From contig OW804094.1 of the NCBI GenBank assembly GCA_942159475.1, positions 46,372,966 through 46,436,965 of the forward strand: 64,000 nt of DNA, written 5' to 3'. This DNA comes from Sthenelais limicola (taxonomy: Eukaryota > Annelida > Polychaeta > Phyllodocida > Sigalionidae). Below, one piece after another: positions 10,346 to 19,907 of this stretch; position 1 is the stretch's first letter, and each line of letters begins with the position of its first letter. The notes under the pieces are model-generated. The model did no database searches and was not told where the DNA came from. It saw nothing but the letters and a program-made list of their open reading frames with translations. The position numbers and the translations under genes are program-made.

Positions 10346-12482
10346 ATCGCCGTGTTGTGCCTGCATCGGATTTTCATGTTGTGTTTACTCCGGAAGTGTT
10401 AGCTTTACCTACCTCCATGCAGGAGAGCTCTCAGAAGGGCCCTGCTTCTCTCTCTCTTCCACTAGAGAGTTCTTTTAAAGATGGCGCTTCTTCCACTTTG
10501 GCCAAAAAGCCTTTCGGTGCAGGTACTGTTCATTCTGTTGTTGACTTTGACGTTAATATTCATCGTACCAGCCTCAATAATGACTCGATCAGCAACCTCC
10601 CCTCGCCGGGAAATGTTATGTGTCATCAACCTCATAATCTTGACTCGAATTCACACGATCGTAACGGCGAGGTAGCAGTGTCTTCTAAGAATCTCACTGC
10701 CCCCCATGTCGACTCAGTGCCCCTTCACAGTGTTTATGTCCATGAATTCGACCCTGATATTGATGCTGTGTGTGATTTATCAGTCCCTCAGGTGCCCGTG
10801 GAGGGTGTGTCTCGCCTGAGTTGGCCTTTCCCTGCAGTCTTGTCTGGGGATTTTGTTAAAACTTATGAAGCTGTCGGGCCGTCGGCTCGCCCAAACATGT
10901 TTGGAGCGAAAATAACTCTCCCATCCAAACTTAATCTCGACGTGTGGCATAGGTATACTACCAACCATCGCATGGATAGCATGATCATACAAGGCCTAAG
11001 GTATGGGTTTCCTATACAATACTCCGGCCCCCCTACATATCAGGAACAATTTCCACCAAATCATGCATCAGCTCTTGCTTTCTCCTCCCACGTAGAGGAT
11101 TATATAGCCACTGAATCTCGATTTAATGCTATCGAAGGACCTTTCTCTGCTCCGCCCTTTAAGCCCTGGTTTCATGTGAGCCCTCTAATGACCAGGCCAA
11201 AATCGGATAGTACCAAGAGGAGAATCATAGTAGATTTGTCCTTCCCAGAAGGGGGGATAAACAAGTTTATTCCTTCAAATACATTCAACGGAGAGCCAGC
11301 TCGTCACACCCTACCCACTGTGTTCGACGCTCTCAAACTCATCCGCAAAACAGGCGAACATGCCTTTCTCTCTGTAATCGACCTCGAGAGAGCATACACA
11401 CAATTTCAAGTTTGCCCCCTCGATTGGCCTCTGCTTGGAGTAAGCTTCAAACAGAAGTTTTTCTTTGACAGAGCGCTCCCATTCGGTGCGAGGGCAAGTT
11501 CTTTCATTATGCAAACCATAGCAGACTTCATTGTTTGTGCTCTCGCCACATTAGATATAACAGCACTAATGTATCTCAATGATATCATAATTGTTTCATC
11601 TGACTCTTCTTTGGCTGAGGAACATCTCCAAACTGCCTTAGGATTTATTCGGAGCCTCGGCTTGTCCGTTGCCCCCCACAAGATCCAGGGCCCCTCCCAG
11701 AAGGTTATATGATTAGGAATTACCATAGATGTGTTTCATAACTTGATATCAATCCCACCTACAAAGATACAAGACACACTGTCTTGTTTGGCCAAAATTC
11801 ACGCCTCAACTTCTGTCCCGAGTAGAGACATGCAACAGGCTGTCGGCAGAATCAACCACCTCTCTAAAGTCGTAAGCCCTGCTAGAGCTTTTATTAACCG
11901 CCTCCTCGCAGCCATGCGGTATATGTCACAAGGTCAGTCAAAGCGGACCTGAAGTGGTTCGATGACTTTCTCAAAGTGTTCAACGGTACAAATATAATTC
12001 CTACAATGCGTGTCTCCAGTACCATCTGGGTGGACTCTTCTACAGTCGGAGCAAGGGGTACGGGTGGTACGAGCTGGTACGCTTACAAGTACACATCATC
12101 ATATGTGTCCGATGACATCAATTTCCTCGAAGCTGCAAACTGTCTGGCAGGCGCTAGACTGTTCTGTAATGACTCTGATGCTGCTAACATCGTAAGGATC
12201 TGCTGCGACAACTCCTCAGCGGTCTTTGCCCTCTCTGGCGGAAGAGCCAGAGACAAGAACCTCGGTGCCTGCGCAAGGGCATTCTGGTTCCTTGCAGCGA
12301 GACTCAACATAACATTTGAGTTCCTCCACATCCCAGGCGTTCTTATGGAACTGCCGGATGCCCTCTCTAGAGCCTTCTCTTCAGATGTGTTTAAGATCAA
12401 GGCGTCAGCCATTATTCATGAAAAGAAGCTTTCTAGACTGGAAATGTCTTCCTCAAAATTTGACGTTTCTACTTTTACATAA
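10346..12482 (+). pseudogene. RT-RNase H of element A, with internal stops
   Basis: The N-terminal ~200 residues are a spacer. RT motifs then follow: WFHVSPLMTRPKSDSTKRRI, VDLSFPEGGINKFI, SVIDLERAYTQFQVCPLDWP, LPFGARASSFIMQ and the active site MYLNDIIIVSS, where one catalytic Asp is Asn. A TGA at 11710-11712 follows KVI. Homology continues (LGITIDV, GRINHLSKVVSPARAFINRL) to a frameshift near 11930. It then resumes with the RNase H-like part: IWVDSSTVGARG, DINFLEAANCLAGARLF, RICCDNSSAVFALSGG and GVLMELPDALSRAF. It ends at TAA 12480. Confidence 0.9.
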
Positions 12483-13453
12483 GTCCTCTTCAGCACGCCC
12501 TGTCTCAGGCAGCCACAGATCGGCAGCGCCTCGCCTATCGCCCCGGGACCCTCTCCAACAGTAAGTCGGCAGTCACCCTTTTCGTCGCCTTCTGCCACTG
12601 ACTTGAACTGCCTTTCGACTTCCCTACAGGCCCTCACCTCTGCTGGTTCATCGAATATCTCGCCTCGAAAGGCCGAGTTTCGACAACTATAAAGAACACT
12701 ATCTCAAGTCTAAAGGTGTACTACAAGATCGCATTCCCCGAGGTCTCAGCCTTTGATGACTCCCTCTTGTACACGGCTTTAAGAGCGGTAGAGATTTCTC
12801 ACCGTCATACCCCAGACCAGAAACTTCCCGTCACACCAGCTATACTCTCAAGTGTTTTACATTCCCTGTCCTATGACCCTATTTTCCCTCAGCTGAGAGT
12901 TGCTTTCCTTCTCATGTTTGTAGGGTATCTGAGGCAGAGCAATGTCTCCCCTAAATCATCCTCCACCTTTGACCCTACTCGTCACCTCACCCACTCAGAT
13001 GTTGAGCTCCTCCATAATGGTGTCAATATATCTGTTAAGTGGTCCAAAACCCTTCAATCTGGGCTATGCCCCAAGTATATCTTTCTCCCTGCAATCCCTG
13101 GAAGTGTATTCTGTTTTGTGTCAGCGATTTCAGATCTCTTTAACTATATCAATTACCGAACTGACTCTCCCCTCATCATGTATCAGGACGGGAACGCCGT
13201 TCCCTGTAGTGTGCTTCTTCAGAAATGGAACTCTGCCCTTACAGGACTTGGACTCTCCCCTAAAGACTATTCTCTCCATAGCCTTAGAAGGGGTGGAGCA
13301 TCATTCTTGTATTACTCCGGCTCCGCATCAATTGAGGATGTTCGCGCCCAAGACACCTGGGCCTCAGACTCGGTATTAGCATACCTCAGACCCCAGCCCG
13401 GTCCTACGACATCTGTTCATGCAGCCCTCTTGAATATTGACAATTACCTTTAA
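12483..13453 (+). pseudogene. Tyrosine recombinase of element A (one stop)
   Basis: Read in the -1 frame relative to RT-RNase H, open across the junction and without an ATG before 12714. A TGA at 12599-12601 interrupts the N-terminal domain. From 12602 the frame is open to TAA 13451. Recombinase motifs are present: GYLRQSNVSPK (first Arg), KWSKTLQ (Lys), SLHSLRRGGA (His-x-x-Arg), DTWASDSVLAYLRP (Trp and the nucleophile Tyr). The Gly before TW in element B is Asp here. Confidence 0.85.
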
Positions 13454-14535
13454 TATCCACCTCACCTTTAACCATAGGTTTGGCTCTTATATCATGTACA
13501 CATCAAGTATATTATTACTCTTCTCTTTATCATGTAAATCATGCACTGAATATCTACGTATTGATCATGTATTGAATCATGTGTCGCTCTATACCATGTC
13601 CTGCATTGTATTGATATACTTATGACTGATGTATGCTGTCCAGCCTGATTAAACAGGATTCGAACTTTAACCTCTTGTTGTGTCTTAATGTATACTGCAT
13701 GCATGTACCATTGAAATATGAATCTTTGCTTTTCTGATTGTGAGCTGAAGTACCGTACCGAAGGCGCTTGTGAAATTGGCGTATGATGAAGCCAGACCGC
13801 GGTGGGCGGGGCTTGTTTTCCGTAGTCTTGCTTTGGGAAATCCCCATCCTATCATAGATTACGTCATCATTGAGAGCCTGCGAAGGGGAATCCCCAGATA
13901 TTACCAGCCCCGGGAGCTCTCGTCGGCAGTGGGCTGCAATCTTAGCGCCCTGACAGAGTCAACTCATGCCAAAACGGCCCCCGACGGCCCACAAGAGAGG
14001 TGGTGAGAGGCCTTAGTTGGTCCGGGTCCCCACTCGAGCACGCGCCGTCACATTTTGGGCTTACATCTGGGCGGACATACGTTTGGGAGCAAATGTCTGA
14101 CCATTCGGACCAATGGCGCCTCCATTTGTGTTGTTGTTCCCTGGAGCAGTGAGTATAAAAACTTCTTTGCTATTCACGTATTTCCTCTTTTCATCACCTT
14201 TGCGTCAAATACTTGTCTAGCTGTATTTGCCCTATTTATCAGACTCAAAGCACATGCTATTTGGGAGGCATGCCAATAAATTTCAGATTAAATGTGTCGT
14301 AAACGGATCCTTAGCTATCCTTAGTCCTTCCTTTACCGGTCCCCATCTCATATCTATTATGTGCCTTGGACGTCTTAATAATAATACCGTAACAGCTCAT
14401 AATTTAACCGTTTGAACTTTGGCAGCTTAGTATAGTCTAGATAGAATCAAGTCAATACTACTACGATATAAACATAGGCCTATCTTCCTCGTAACTCTGC
14501 ATCCAACGTAGGCCTACTCCGGGGCCTACTCCAAG
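13454..14535. other. Spacer between elements A and B; GC-rich promoter-like patch
   Basis: No gene is supported. It probably contains the 3' end of element A, but no repeat of the 8.2-8.6 kb leader is recognisable. The GC-rich patch at 13795-14050 carries clustered factor-site lookalikes (separate entry). TAGGCCTAC motifs occur at about 14506-14530 next to the left end of element B. Confidence 0.4.
13804..13895. promoter_or_regulatory. Cluster of GC-box, two kappaB-like and CRE-like sites
   Basis: Within 92 bp lie GGGCGGGGC (13804-13812), GGGAAATCCCC (13835-13845), TTACGTCATCA (13859-13869) and GGGGAATCCCC (13885-13895). They resemble Sp1, NF-kappaB, ATF/CREB and NF-kappaB sites. A TATAAAA lies at about 14153. 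No transcript or ORF directly follows, so function is inferred from the motif cluster only. Confidence 0.35.
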
Positions 14536-14681
14536 CATTACGACAAACACAGACTTAAGATTTGTTGTTTATTCATATGTGGGCATTTCATTTTTGATTA
14601 TACATCAAGTGATATTCGACAATGAGTTGTACATATCTGTTTCGTGTAGAACAATGATGAAGATCATATCAAGAGTAAATA
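14536..14681 (-). repeat. Split direct repeat B2 of element B
   Basis: A 146-bp copy of the repeat at 14879-15024 (CATTACGACAAACACAGACT to AGAGTAAATA). It forms the outer 3' end of the element on the minus strand. The preceding plus-strand bases CTCCAAG are flank. Confidence 0.92.
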
Positions 14682-14735
14682 GCCCTATGAGTGAAATGGA
14701 AATTTGAAAGTGAATGGAAAGGGTGGGACGGAGGG

Positions 14736-14880
14736 CAGAAAAAACTTTCCTCAGACACGAGAGGCAGAGAGAGAGAGGAGGAACGCCGACGTGTTAACGT
14801 CGCATGTTAGGAAGTGACGTGGGAGGGGTCTGCGCGCGCAATGCCTTACGCTTACGAGAAAACCTCGCAAGTTTCAGTCA
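14736..14880 (-). repeat. Split direct repeat A2 of element B
   Basis: A 145-bp copy of A1 at 19763-19907 (CAGAAAAAACTTTCCTCAGA to AAGTTTCAGTCA). It abuts B1, sharing the CA dinucleotide at 14879-14880. That junction is what a circular intermediate joined at A1 and B2 would look like, as expected for integration by a tyrosine recombinase. Confidence 0.92.
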
Positions 14881-15024
14881 TTACGACAAACACAGACTTA
14901 AGATTTGTTGTTTATTCATATGTGGGCATTTCATTTTTGATTATACATCAAGTGATATTCGACAATGAGTTGTACATATCTGTTTCGTGTAGAACAATGA
15001 TGAAGATCATATCAAGAGTAAATA
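14879..15024 (-). repeat. Split direct repeat B1 of element B
   Basis: A 146-bp copy identical by eye to B2. It begins 33 bp after the recombinase stop codon on the minus strand and runs into A2. Confidence 0.92.
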
Positions 15025-15057
15025 TTGCCAAACTCGAAGAGTTAAGTAAGGTTAATG

Positions 15058-16026
15058 TCAAAGTTTCAAAAGCGCTGAATGCACCGTTGTAGAAATACCT
15101 GAGGGAGGACGGAGGTATGCGAGGACCGAATCACTGGCCCAAGTTCCGTGGGAACGTACATCGTTAATGTTGGCTCCACCCTGGTAATAAGCAAAAGAGG
15201 CTCCGCCTCTCCTCAGGCTATGCAATGAGAATTTAGTAGAGTCGTATCCTAGGTGTTGAATAGCAAGTGTCCATTGGTTTGCTAGGTAACGACAAGTCAT
15301 AGGGAGGCCGACCTCATCGATAAAGAGAGGCGACCAGCCGTTGCGCGGGAGAGTCATTAAGAGCTGTGATATCGCGAGGTGTGGGCAGAGGACGGTACCT
15401 GGAATTACTGGTAAGAAGATTGAGCGAGGGGCAAGTCCTGTCTGCAGAGTCTTTGACCATTTAATATTAATTTCAACACCTGATTGAGATAATGTAATAT
15501 CATTAATTGTAAGTTGACGAGAAGGGTCGAAAGTATTGACCGTCTTAGGGCATAAGTTACTCTGCCTAAGAAAAGCTGTAAACATTAATACAAAGGCTGC
15601 TCTGAGTTGTAGAAAATACCTATTCGTCGACACAAAATTCACAACCTGACGTAATATGAGAGGAGTAGCTGGGTCTCTCTGTAAAGGCACATGCCTTAAG
15701 GTAAGATCGAGGGCTCTGAGGGCTGTAGCCAGGAGAGCAGAGTCAAATGATTGAGTGGATAAGGCTGCGAGCCTATAATAAGACTTTAGACTAGATATTA
15801 TGTTTTTAATGGTAGTGTTTACTCTACCGTTAGCAGCTAAGTACTCGATAAACCAACACAGGTCAGAAGGCTTGGGGTCGTAGAAGTTGAGTTGGAGCCA
15901 CGTGCAGAAGCCCAGGTAGAGAGTTACTGCTGACTGGCGATTGGCGACCGTACCAGGCCTGTAGGCGAGACGTTGGCGTGAGGAAGCTGCTTCGGCTAGG
16001 GAAGCCTGAAGTTGATCTAGAAAAAG
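15058..16026 (-). CDS. Tyrosine recombinase (integrase) of element B
   Basis: Cuts and rejoins DNA to insert a circular cDNA without a target duplication. The frame is open from 16026 to the stop at 15058, about 322 codons, and overlaps the end of RT-RNase H in the -1 frame. There is no ATG before the conserved domain, so translation probably depends on frameshifting from RT-RNase H (end of that ORF: GAC TTT TTC TAG) or on splicing. The N-terminal core-binding part contains RQRLAYRPGT and DLCWFIEYLA. Catalytic motifs are AFLRQSNLCPK (Arg), IKWSKTLQ (Lys), SLHSLRRGGA (His-x-x-Arg), GTWASDS (Trp) and VLAYLRP (Tyr). All expected residues are present. Confidence 0.9.
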   Translation of the reverse strand, partial: LFLDQLQASLAEAASSRQRLAYRPGTVANRQSAVTLYLGFCTWLQLNFYDPKPSDLCWFIEYLAANGRVNTTIKNIISSLKSYYRLAALSTQSFDSALLATALRALDLTLRHVPLQRDPATPLILRQVVNFVSTNRYFLQLRAAFVLMFTAFLRQSNLCPKTVNTFDPSRQLTINDITLSQSGVEINIKWSKTLQTGLAPRSIFLPVIPGTVLCPHLAISQLLMTLPRNGWSPLFIDEVGLPMTCRYLANQWTLAIQHLGYDSTKFSLHSLRRGGASFAYYQGGANINDVRSHGTWASDSVLAYLRPPSGISTTVHSALLKL

Positions 16027-18260
16027 TCAGATATATCATACATGTCGAGGGACATCTTTCGTGATTTAAGGCCCTTGGAGGTAATTATGGAAGCTGCTTT
16101 CACTTTGAACTCGTCCGAATCGAAAGATCTGGAGAGCGCGTCGGGCAGGTCCATCAAGACCCCAGGGATATGAATGAATTTGAAGGAGAGCTGAAGATTG
16201 GCAGCTAAGAACCAGAAAGCCCGTGCACAAGCAGCAAGCTTTGGGTCCCGAGCTTTGCCCCCAGACAATGATTGGACGGCAGCTGCGTTGTCACAGCAGA
16301 TCCTGACAACTTTGCCGCTATCAGAGGGGGAGCAGAAGAGCCTAGCTGCAGCGAGGCAGTTGACTGCCTCCAGGTGATTGATGTCATCGCAGATAAAGGA
16401 GCTTGTATATTTAAAGGCATACCAGCCTACTGCGTCGGAGCCACCCGCTCCTGAGATAGAAGAGTCAACCCAGATTGTCCGTGCAATCTCCGTTGAGGGT
16501 ATAATAGCTCTCCCGTTATGTTCCGGCAAGAATTTTAGAAACCAGGCGAGGTCTGATGATACTGCCTTTGTTATTGATACCGGCCCCCCTTTGGCCATGC
16601 GAAGTGCCGCTAGGAGACGGTTAATGAAGGCCCTCGCCGGGGTCACGATTTTAGCTAGGTGATTTATCTTCCCGATGACTGACTGTGCCTGTTTTGTAGA
16701 GATTGATGTTTGGGCGTGAGCCTGAGCCAAGCAGGATTGAATATCCTGGAGTTTTAGAGGAGGAATTGACAAAGAGTTGTCTTCCACATCGATGGTAATT
16801 CCTAGCCAGACTACACGCTTATCTGGGCCTTGAGTCTTATGGTGAGAGATGTCGAGGCCAAGTAGATCGAGCAAGTCAAGAGCAGTCGCCAGATCGGAAG
16901 GTGCCGAAGCCTGGTCGGAAGAAACCAGTATGATGTCATCTAAATACATGTAAGAAAGCACACCCTTGGTCCTGAGTGCACGAGTGATGAAGTCAGCTAT
17001 ACTTTGCATCACAAAAGAACTAGCTCTTGCCCCAAAGGGCAGAGAGCGGTCAAAATAGTATTGTTCTCCGAACTTGATGACAAGGAGTGGCCAGTCAAGC
17101 GGACAGACCTTAAATTGTCGATATGCTCTCTCCAGGTCTATGACCGATAGAGTTGCATGTTTTCCGGTGCGCTGTAAAGAGGCGACGAGGTCAGAAATGG
17201 TGGGGAGTCTGTGATAAACATGAAGACCATTGAAGAAATTCTTCGAGATAAACTTATTCACACCCCCGTCAGGAAAAGAAAGGTCCACGATTACTCTCCT
17301 CTTTTCGGTGGAACCTTTTGGCCGAGTCATCATGGGACTGACATGGCACCAAGGTGTGAAGGGGGGCATGTTAAATGGTCCCGCTAAAGCGTTAAGAAAA
17401 GACTCTTTTTGAATGTACTCACTGACATGGTTTGGAAAAGCTCTCGCCGATAGATGGTTCTCTGGGGGGGAGTCCGTCAAGAGAGGGGGGCCTCGGAATT
17501 GCAGTGGGAAACCATACTTGAGGCCCTCTACAATTACATTATCCATCTCGTGGCCAGTCATGAGAGAAATCCAATTGTCGATTTTAATTTTAGTCGGAAG
17601 CGGCACTCTCGCTCCAAACATGTTTGGCACTGGGCATGCTCTGACTGCCTCATATATCAAAACACATTCAGTATCAAGACCTCGTGGAAATGGCCAACCA
17701 GCCCGAGGGGCGGGGAGTTCGTCCGCTCCGCCGGGTGGGGGGTCCATATCGGGGCCATGCAAAGTATTAAAGTCAACATCGACAGGAAAACACAATTCCT
17801 CATCTCCATGATGAGAAACTTCCTGCGAGGGAGAAATTGAAGGTAATTCAAAGTTAAGAACTGGGGCAGGGAACACAGGAATCGCATCTAAGTTAACTAG
17901 CGATTCCCCCTGCGAAGAACTTGGCAGAGGTAAACACCCACAGGGCTCCGAGTCCGGGGACACGGGGCGAGGAGCACAGGACGGGGAAAGGTTCAACAAC
18001 GAGTTCAGGTGCAAATCAGTACTCACCGGAGGCGAACTATTGTCAGAGAGATGAATAATGGTGTATTCAGATTCATTTTTATAAGCACATGCATTCACAG
18101 CCTGCTGCTGGCTAGCAGGAGCGGTGAAAGATGCTGCAGAATGTTCCTCCGAGCGGTGAGCGGAAGCTCCGCCATTTGCAATGGAGCTCTCCTGGAATGA
18201 ATGAGAAGAGGGGATGCACTTCCGGTGTAAACAATGTGGCACTATAACGAAACCTCTGAA
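16017..18260 (-). CDS. Reverse transcriptase-RNase H of element B
   Basis: A frame of about 747 codons, open between an upstream TAG (18261-18263) and TAG at 16017. The first ~165 residues have no ATG; the first ATG is near 17748 (MDPPPGG), just before the RT domain. RT motifs are WCHVSPMMTRPKGSTEKRRV, VDLSFPDGG, SVIDLERAYRQFKVCPLDWP, LPFGARASSFVMQ and the active site MYLDDIILVSS (YLDD). The RNase H-like domain has IWVDSSISGAGG, DINHLEAVNCLAAARLF, RICCDNAAAVQSLSGG and GVLMDLPDALSRSF, giving Asp-Glu-Asp-Asp. It lies in the same frame as ORF1 but after two stops, so reinitiation or readthrough would be needed. Nothing suggests decay. Confidence 0.92.
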   Translation of the reverse strand, partial: FRGFVIVPHCLHRKCIPSSHSFQESSIANGGASAHRSEEHSAASFTAPASQQQAVNACAYKNESEYTIIHLSDNSSPPVSTDLHLNSLLNLSPSCAPRPVSPDSEPCGCLPLPSSSQGESLVNLDAIPVFPAPVLNFELPSISPSQEVSHHGDEELCFPVDVDFNTLHGPDMDPPPGGADELPAPRAGWPFPRGLDTECVLIYEAVRACPVPNMFGARVPLPTKIKIDNWISLMTGHEMDNVIVEGLKYGFPLQFRGPPLLTDSPPENHLSARAFPNHVSEYIQKESFLNALAGPFNMPPFTPWCHVSPMMTRPKGSTEKRRVIVDLSFPDGGVNKFISKNFFNGLHVYHRLPTISDLVASLQRTGKHATLSVIDLERAYRQFKVCPLDWPLLVIKFGEQYYFDRSLPFGARASSFVMQSIADFITRALRTKGVLSYMYLDDIILVSSDQASAPSDLATALDLLDLLGLDISHHKTQGPDKRVVWLGITIDVEDNSLSIPPLKLQDIQSCLAQAHAQTSISTKQAQSVIGKINHLAKIVTPARAFINRLLAALRMAKGGPVSITKAVSSDLAWFLKFLPEHNGRAIIPSTEIARTIWVDSSISGAGGSDAVGWYAFKYTSSFICDDINHLEAVNCLAAARLFCSPSDSGKVVRICCDNAAAVQSLSGGKARDPKLAACARAFWFLAANLQLSFKFIHIPGVLMDLPDALSRSFDSDEFKVKAASIITSKGLKSRKMSLDMYDISDFF

Positions 18261-18296
18261 CTAACAGATAAGTCCTGGTCCTAGTAAAGCTGAGAG

Positions 18297-19754
18297 TTAC
18301 TGCTTAGATTTATCTGCAGTTGGGGTGAATGATGATTTCCCACTCACCCACTGGGTCGAAGCTCCCTTTTTCTGATCCTTTTGATTTCCTTTCTCAGGCA
18401 TCTTGGATTTATTGTTGCACGACTTGCTCGGGTGGGGGTAGAGACGACCCTTCGTGAGATAGAAGCAGAATCCGCAATTATGTAGCATGCGGACGCTTCC
18501 TACATCATGATCTCCGGCGGCATCACACTCGTCGAAGTTGTAAGACATGCATGGGAGTGAAACACTTGCACTTGAGGAAACTGATTTAGAACTCCAGCAA
18601 AGGCGGGATCTTTGAAATTGAAACCTCACAGTATCATTCCACGACGCCTGGTTTTCATTAATTAAAGCGAGGCAAGACTGAGACCACTGTCTTACCCCAC
18701 TCCAATCGAACATAGATGAGTCCTCGGCCATAGCCTCGAGGTGTAGTAGCATCTGATAGGGCCTACATCCAGGAGTGAGCGTGTTGTTTACCATGCGGGC
18801 CATGCCGCATACATACTCCGGGAAAGAGAGATCTCTCTTTTCCTTCCTAATTTTCGAATACATGTCTGGGGGCAAGCTTGCTTCGGGGGTAGAGAAAGGG
18901 AGAATGAATTTCAACATACCCCGTGGAGCACCCACTGTGGGGTACTGCCTGTCTAGTGCGTCGTAAGCAAGGTTGGAATCACGATACAAGCTGGTCAGGT
19001 CAGCTGGCGGAGGAATGTTTGCAGCCGGGGTGTAGATTGGCTGGAGAGTTGGCAAAACATTTCCCCCGACGTGCTGAGCGCGTTGGTTAGGATCAGTAAT
19101 CACTTGGGACTGAGCCTGTGAAGCTTGAGGGATGTGAGATGCGCTTACTTGTGGTGCAAAGCCTGCAAAGCCCGGAGTAACAGCAGGAGTGGTGTAGCTG
19201 ACAACCGGGGTTGTAGGAGCAGTCATCGAGACCTGATGAAGGCTCATGGCAGTCGGCTGTGGCGTGGTGACAGTGCTGACAGCCGGCCTCGAGAAGGTGA
19301 CAGGACGCTTGGGCGGTGCTGCTGTTGATGTCGGAGGCAAAACTCCCGTCGCCATGTCAGGAAGGGCTCCGCTTGATGCTTTACCCTGTGGCTGGGGCTG
19401 ACCAGGCTCGGCTCTGGAAGTTTTTACCTCGTCAATCGCCGTTAGCACCGTCTGCATCATGTTCTGGAAGTCTGTCTTCGTAACGAATTCAGATTCTTCG
19501 GGGCCGCGAGCCCGCTTGGGTGACGGTGTCGACTGCGCATCCTTCTGCGCACGTCGTCCTGCTCCGCGCTTGACGCCATTTTGATTCTTGGCGTAGCGCG
19601 GGTTGTCCGTCACTGTTCTCCCCGATCTAGTCTGTCGAGGAGCTTGATCACTCTCTCCCTGCCCGCCCTCCGTGTTCCCTGATGGGTCAGCGTCAGCCAT
19701 ATCGAAAATTATGGCAGGGTGAGGAGTTTTGGAAGGAAAAAGATGCCAATCCAA
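18297..19754 (-). CDS. ORF1 (gag-like protein) of element B
   Basis: 485 codons. ATG at 19754 lies just inside the A1 repeat; a second ATG at 19700 (MADADPSGN) matches the start context of element A better and may be the true one. The N terminus is basic and charged (RQTRSGRTVTDNPRYAK, RRAQKD), followed by a Pro/Thr/Ala-rich middle. The conserved block contains YDALDRQYPTVG, KRDLSFPEYVCGMARMVN and WSQSCLALINENQASW. The C terminus has a zinc-finger-like CGFC-x11-H-x4-C. It probably packages the element RNA. The stop TAA at 18297 is followed 11 codons later by TAG in the same frame. Confidence 0.88.
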   Translation of the reverse strand: MDWHLFPSKTPHPAIIFDMADADPSGNTEGGQGESDQAPRQTRSGRTVTDNPRYAKNQNGVKRGAGRRAQKDAQSTPSPKRARGPEESEFVTKTDFQNMMQTVLTAIDEVKTSRAEPGQPQPQGKASSGALPDMATGVLPPTSTAAPPKRPVTFSRPAVSTVTTPQPTAMSLHQVSMTAPTTPVVSYTTPAVTPGFAGFAPQVSASHIPQASQAQSQVITDPNQRAQHVGGNVLPTLQPIYTPAANIPPPADLTSLYRDSNLAYDALDRQYPTVGAPRGMLKFILPFSTPEASLPPDMYSKIRKEKRDLSFPEYVCGMARMVNNTLTPGCRPYQMLLHLEAMAEDSSMFDWSGVRQWSQSCLALINENQASWNDTVRFQFQRSRLCWSSKSVSSSASVSLPCMSYNFDECDAAGDHDVGSVRMLHNCGFCFYLTKGRLYPHPSKSCNNKSKMPEKGNQKDQKKGASTQWVSGKSSFTPTADKSKQ

Positions 19755-19762
19755 AAGTCACA

Positions 19763-19907
19763 CAGAAAAAACTTTCCTCAGACACGAGAGGCAGAGAGAG
19801 AGAGGAGGAACGCCGACGTGTTAACGTCGCATGTTAGGAAGTGACGTGGGAGGGGTCTGCGCGCGCAATGCCTTACGCTTACGAGAAAACCTCGCAAGTT
19901 TCAGTCA
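19763..19907 (-). repeat. Split direct repeat A1, 5' terminus of element B
   Basis: Identical by eye to A2 (14736-14880). The element's outer 5' end is at 19907; to the right TCGAAATCCATTTG is flank. It contains CpG-rich sequence and a GA tract and presumably carries the promoter. Confidence 0.92.

Larger units (their letters stand above)
8584..13453 (+). mobile_element. Broken Ngaro/DIRS-like YR retrotransposon (element A)
   Basis: The order is ORF1 (gag-like), RT-RNase H, then tyrosine recombinase, all on the plus strand and collinear with element B. Inactivating changes include a frameshift near 9275, a 460-bp insertion at 9536-9997, in-frame TGA codons at 10250, 11710 and 12599, a frameshift with small deletion near 11930, and YLDD changed to YLND. 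No terminal repeat pair was found by eye. It shares about half of its residues with element B, so it belongs to a distinct subfamily. Confidence 0.9.
14536..19907 (-). mobile_element. Intact-looking Ngaro-like YR retrotransposon (element B)
   Basis: A 5.37-kb element read right to left: A1 repeat (19907-19763), ORF1, RT-RNase H, tyrosine recombinase, B1 (15024-14879), A2 (14880-14736), a 54-bp unique stretch, B2 (14681-14536). The A1-ORFs-B1-A2-B2 split direct repeat is the hallmark of the PAT/Ngaro branch of the DIRS order. A1/A2 and B1/B2 look identical by eye. All three coding frames are open with catalytic residues present. Recombinase-mediated insertion leaves no target duplication, and none is seen. 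This points to a recent, possibly active copy. Confidence 0.92.
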
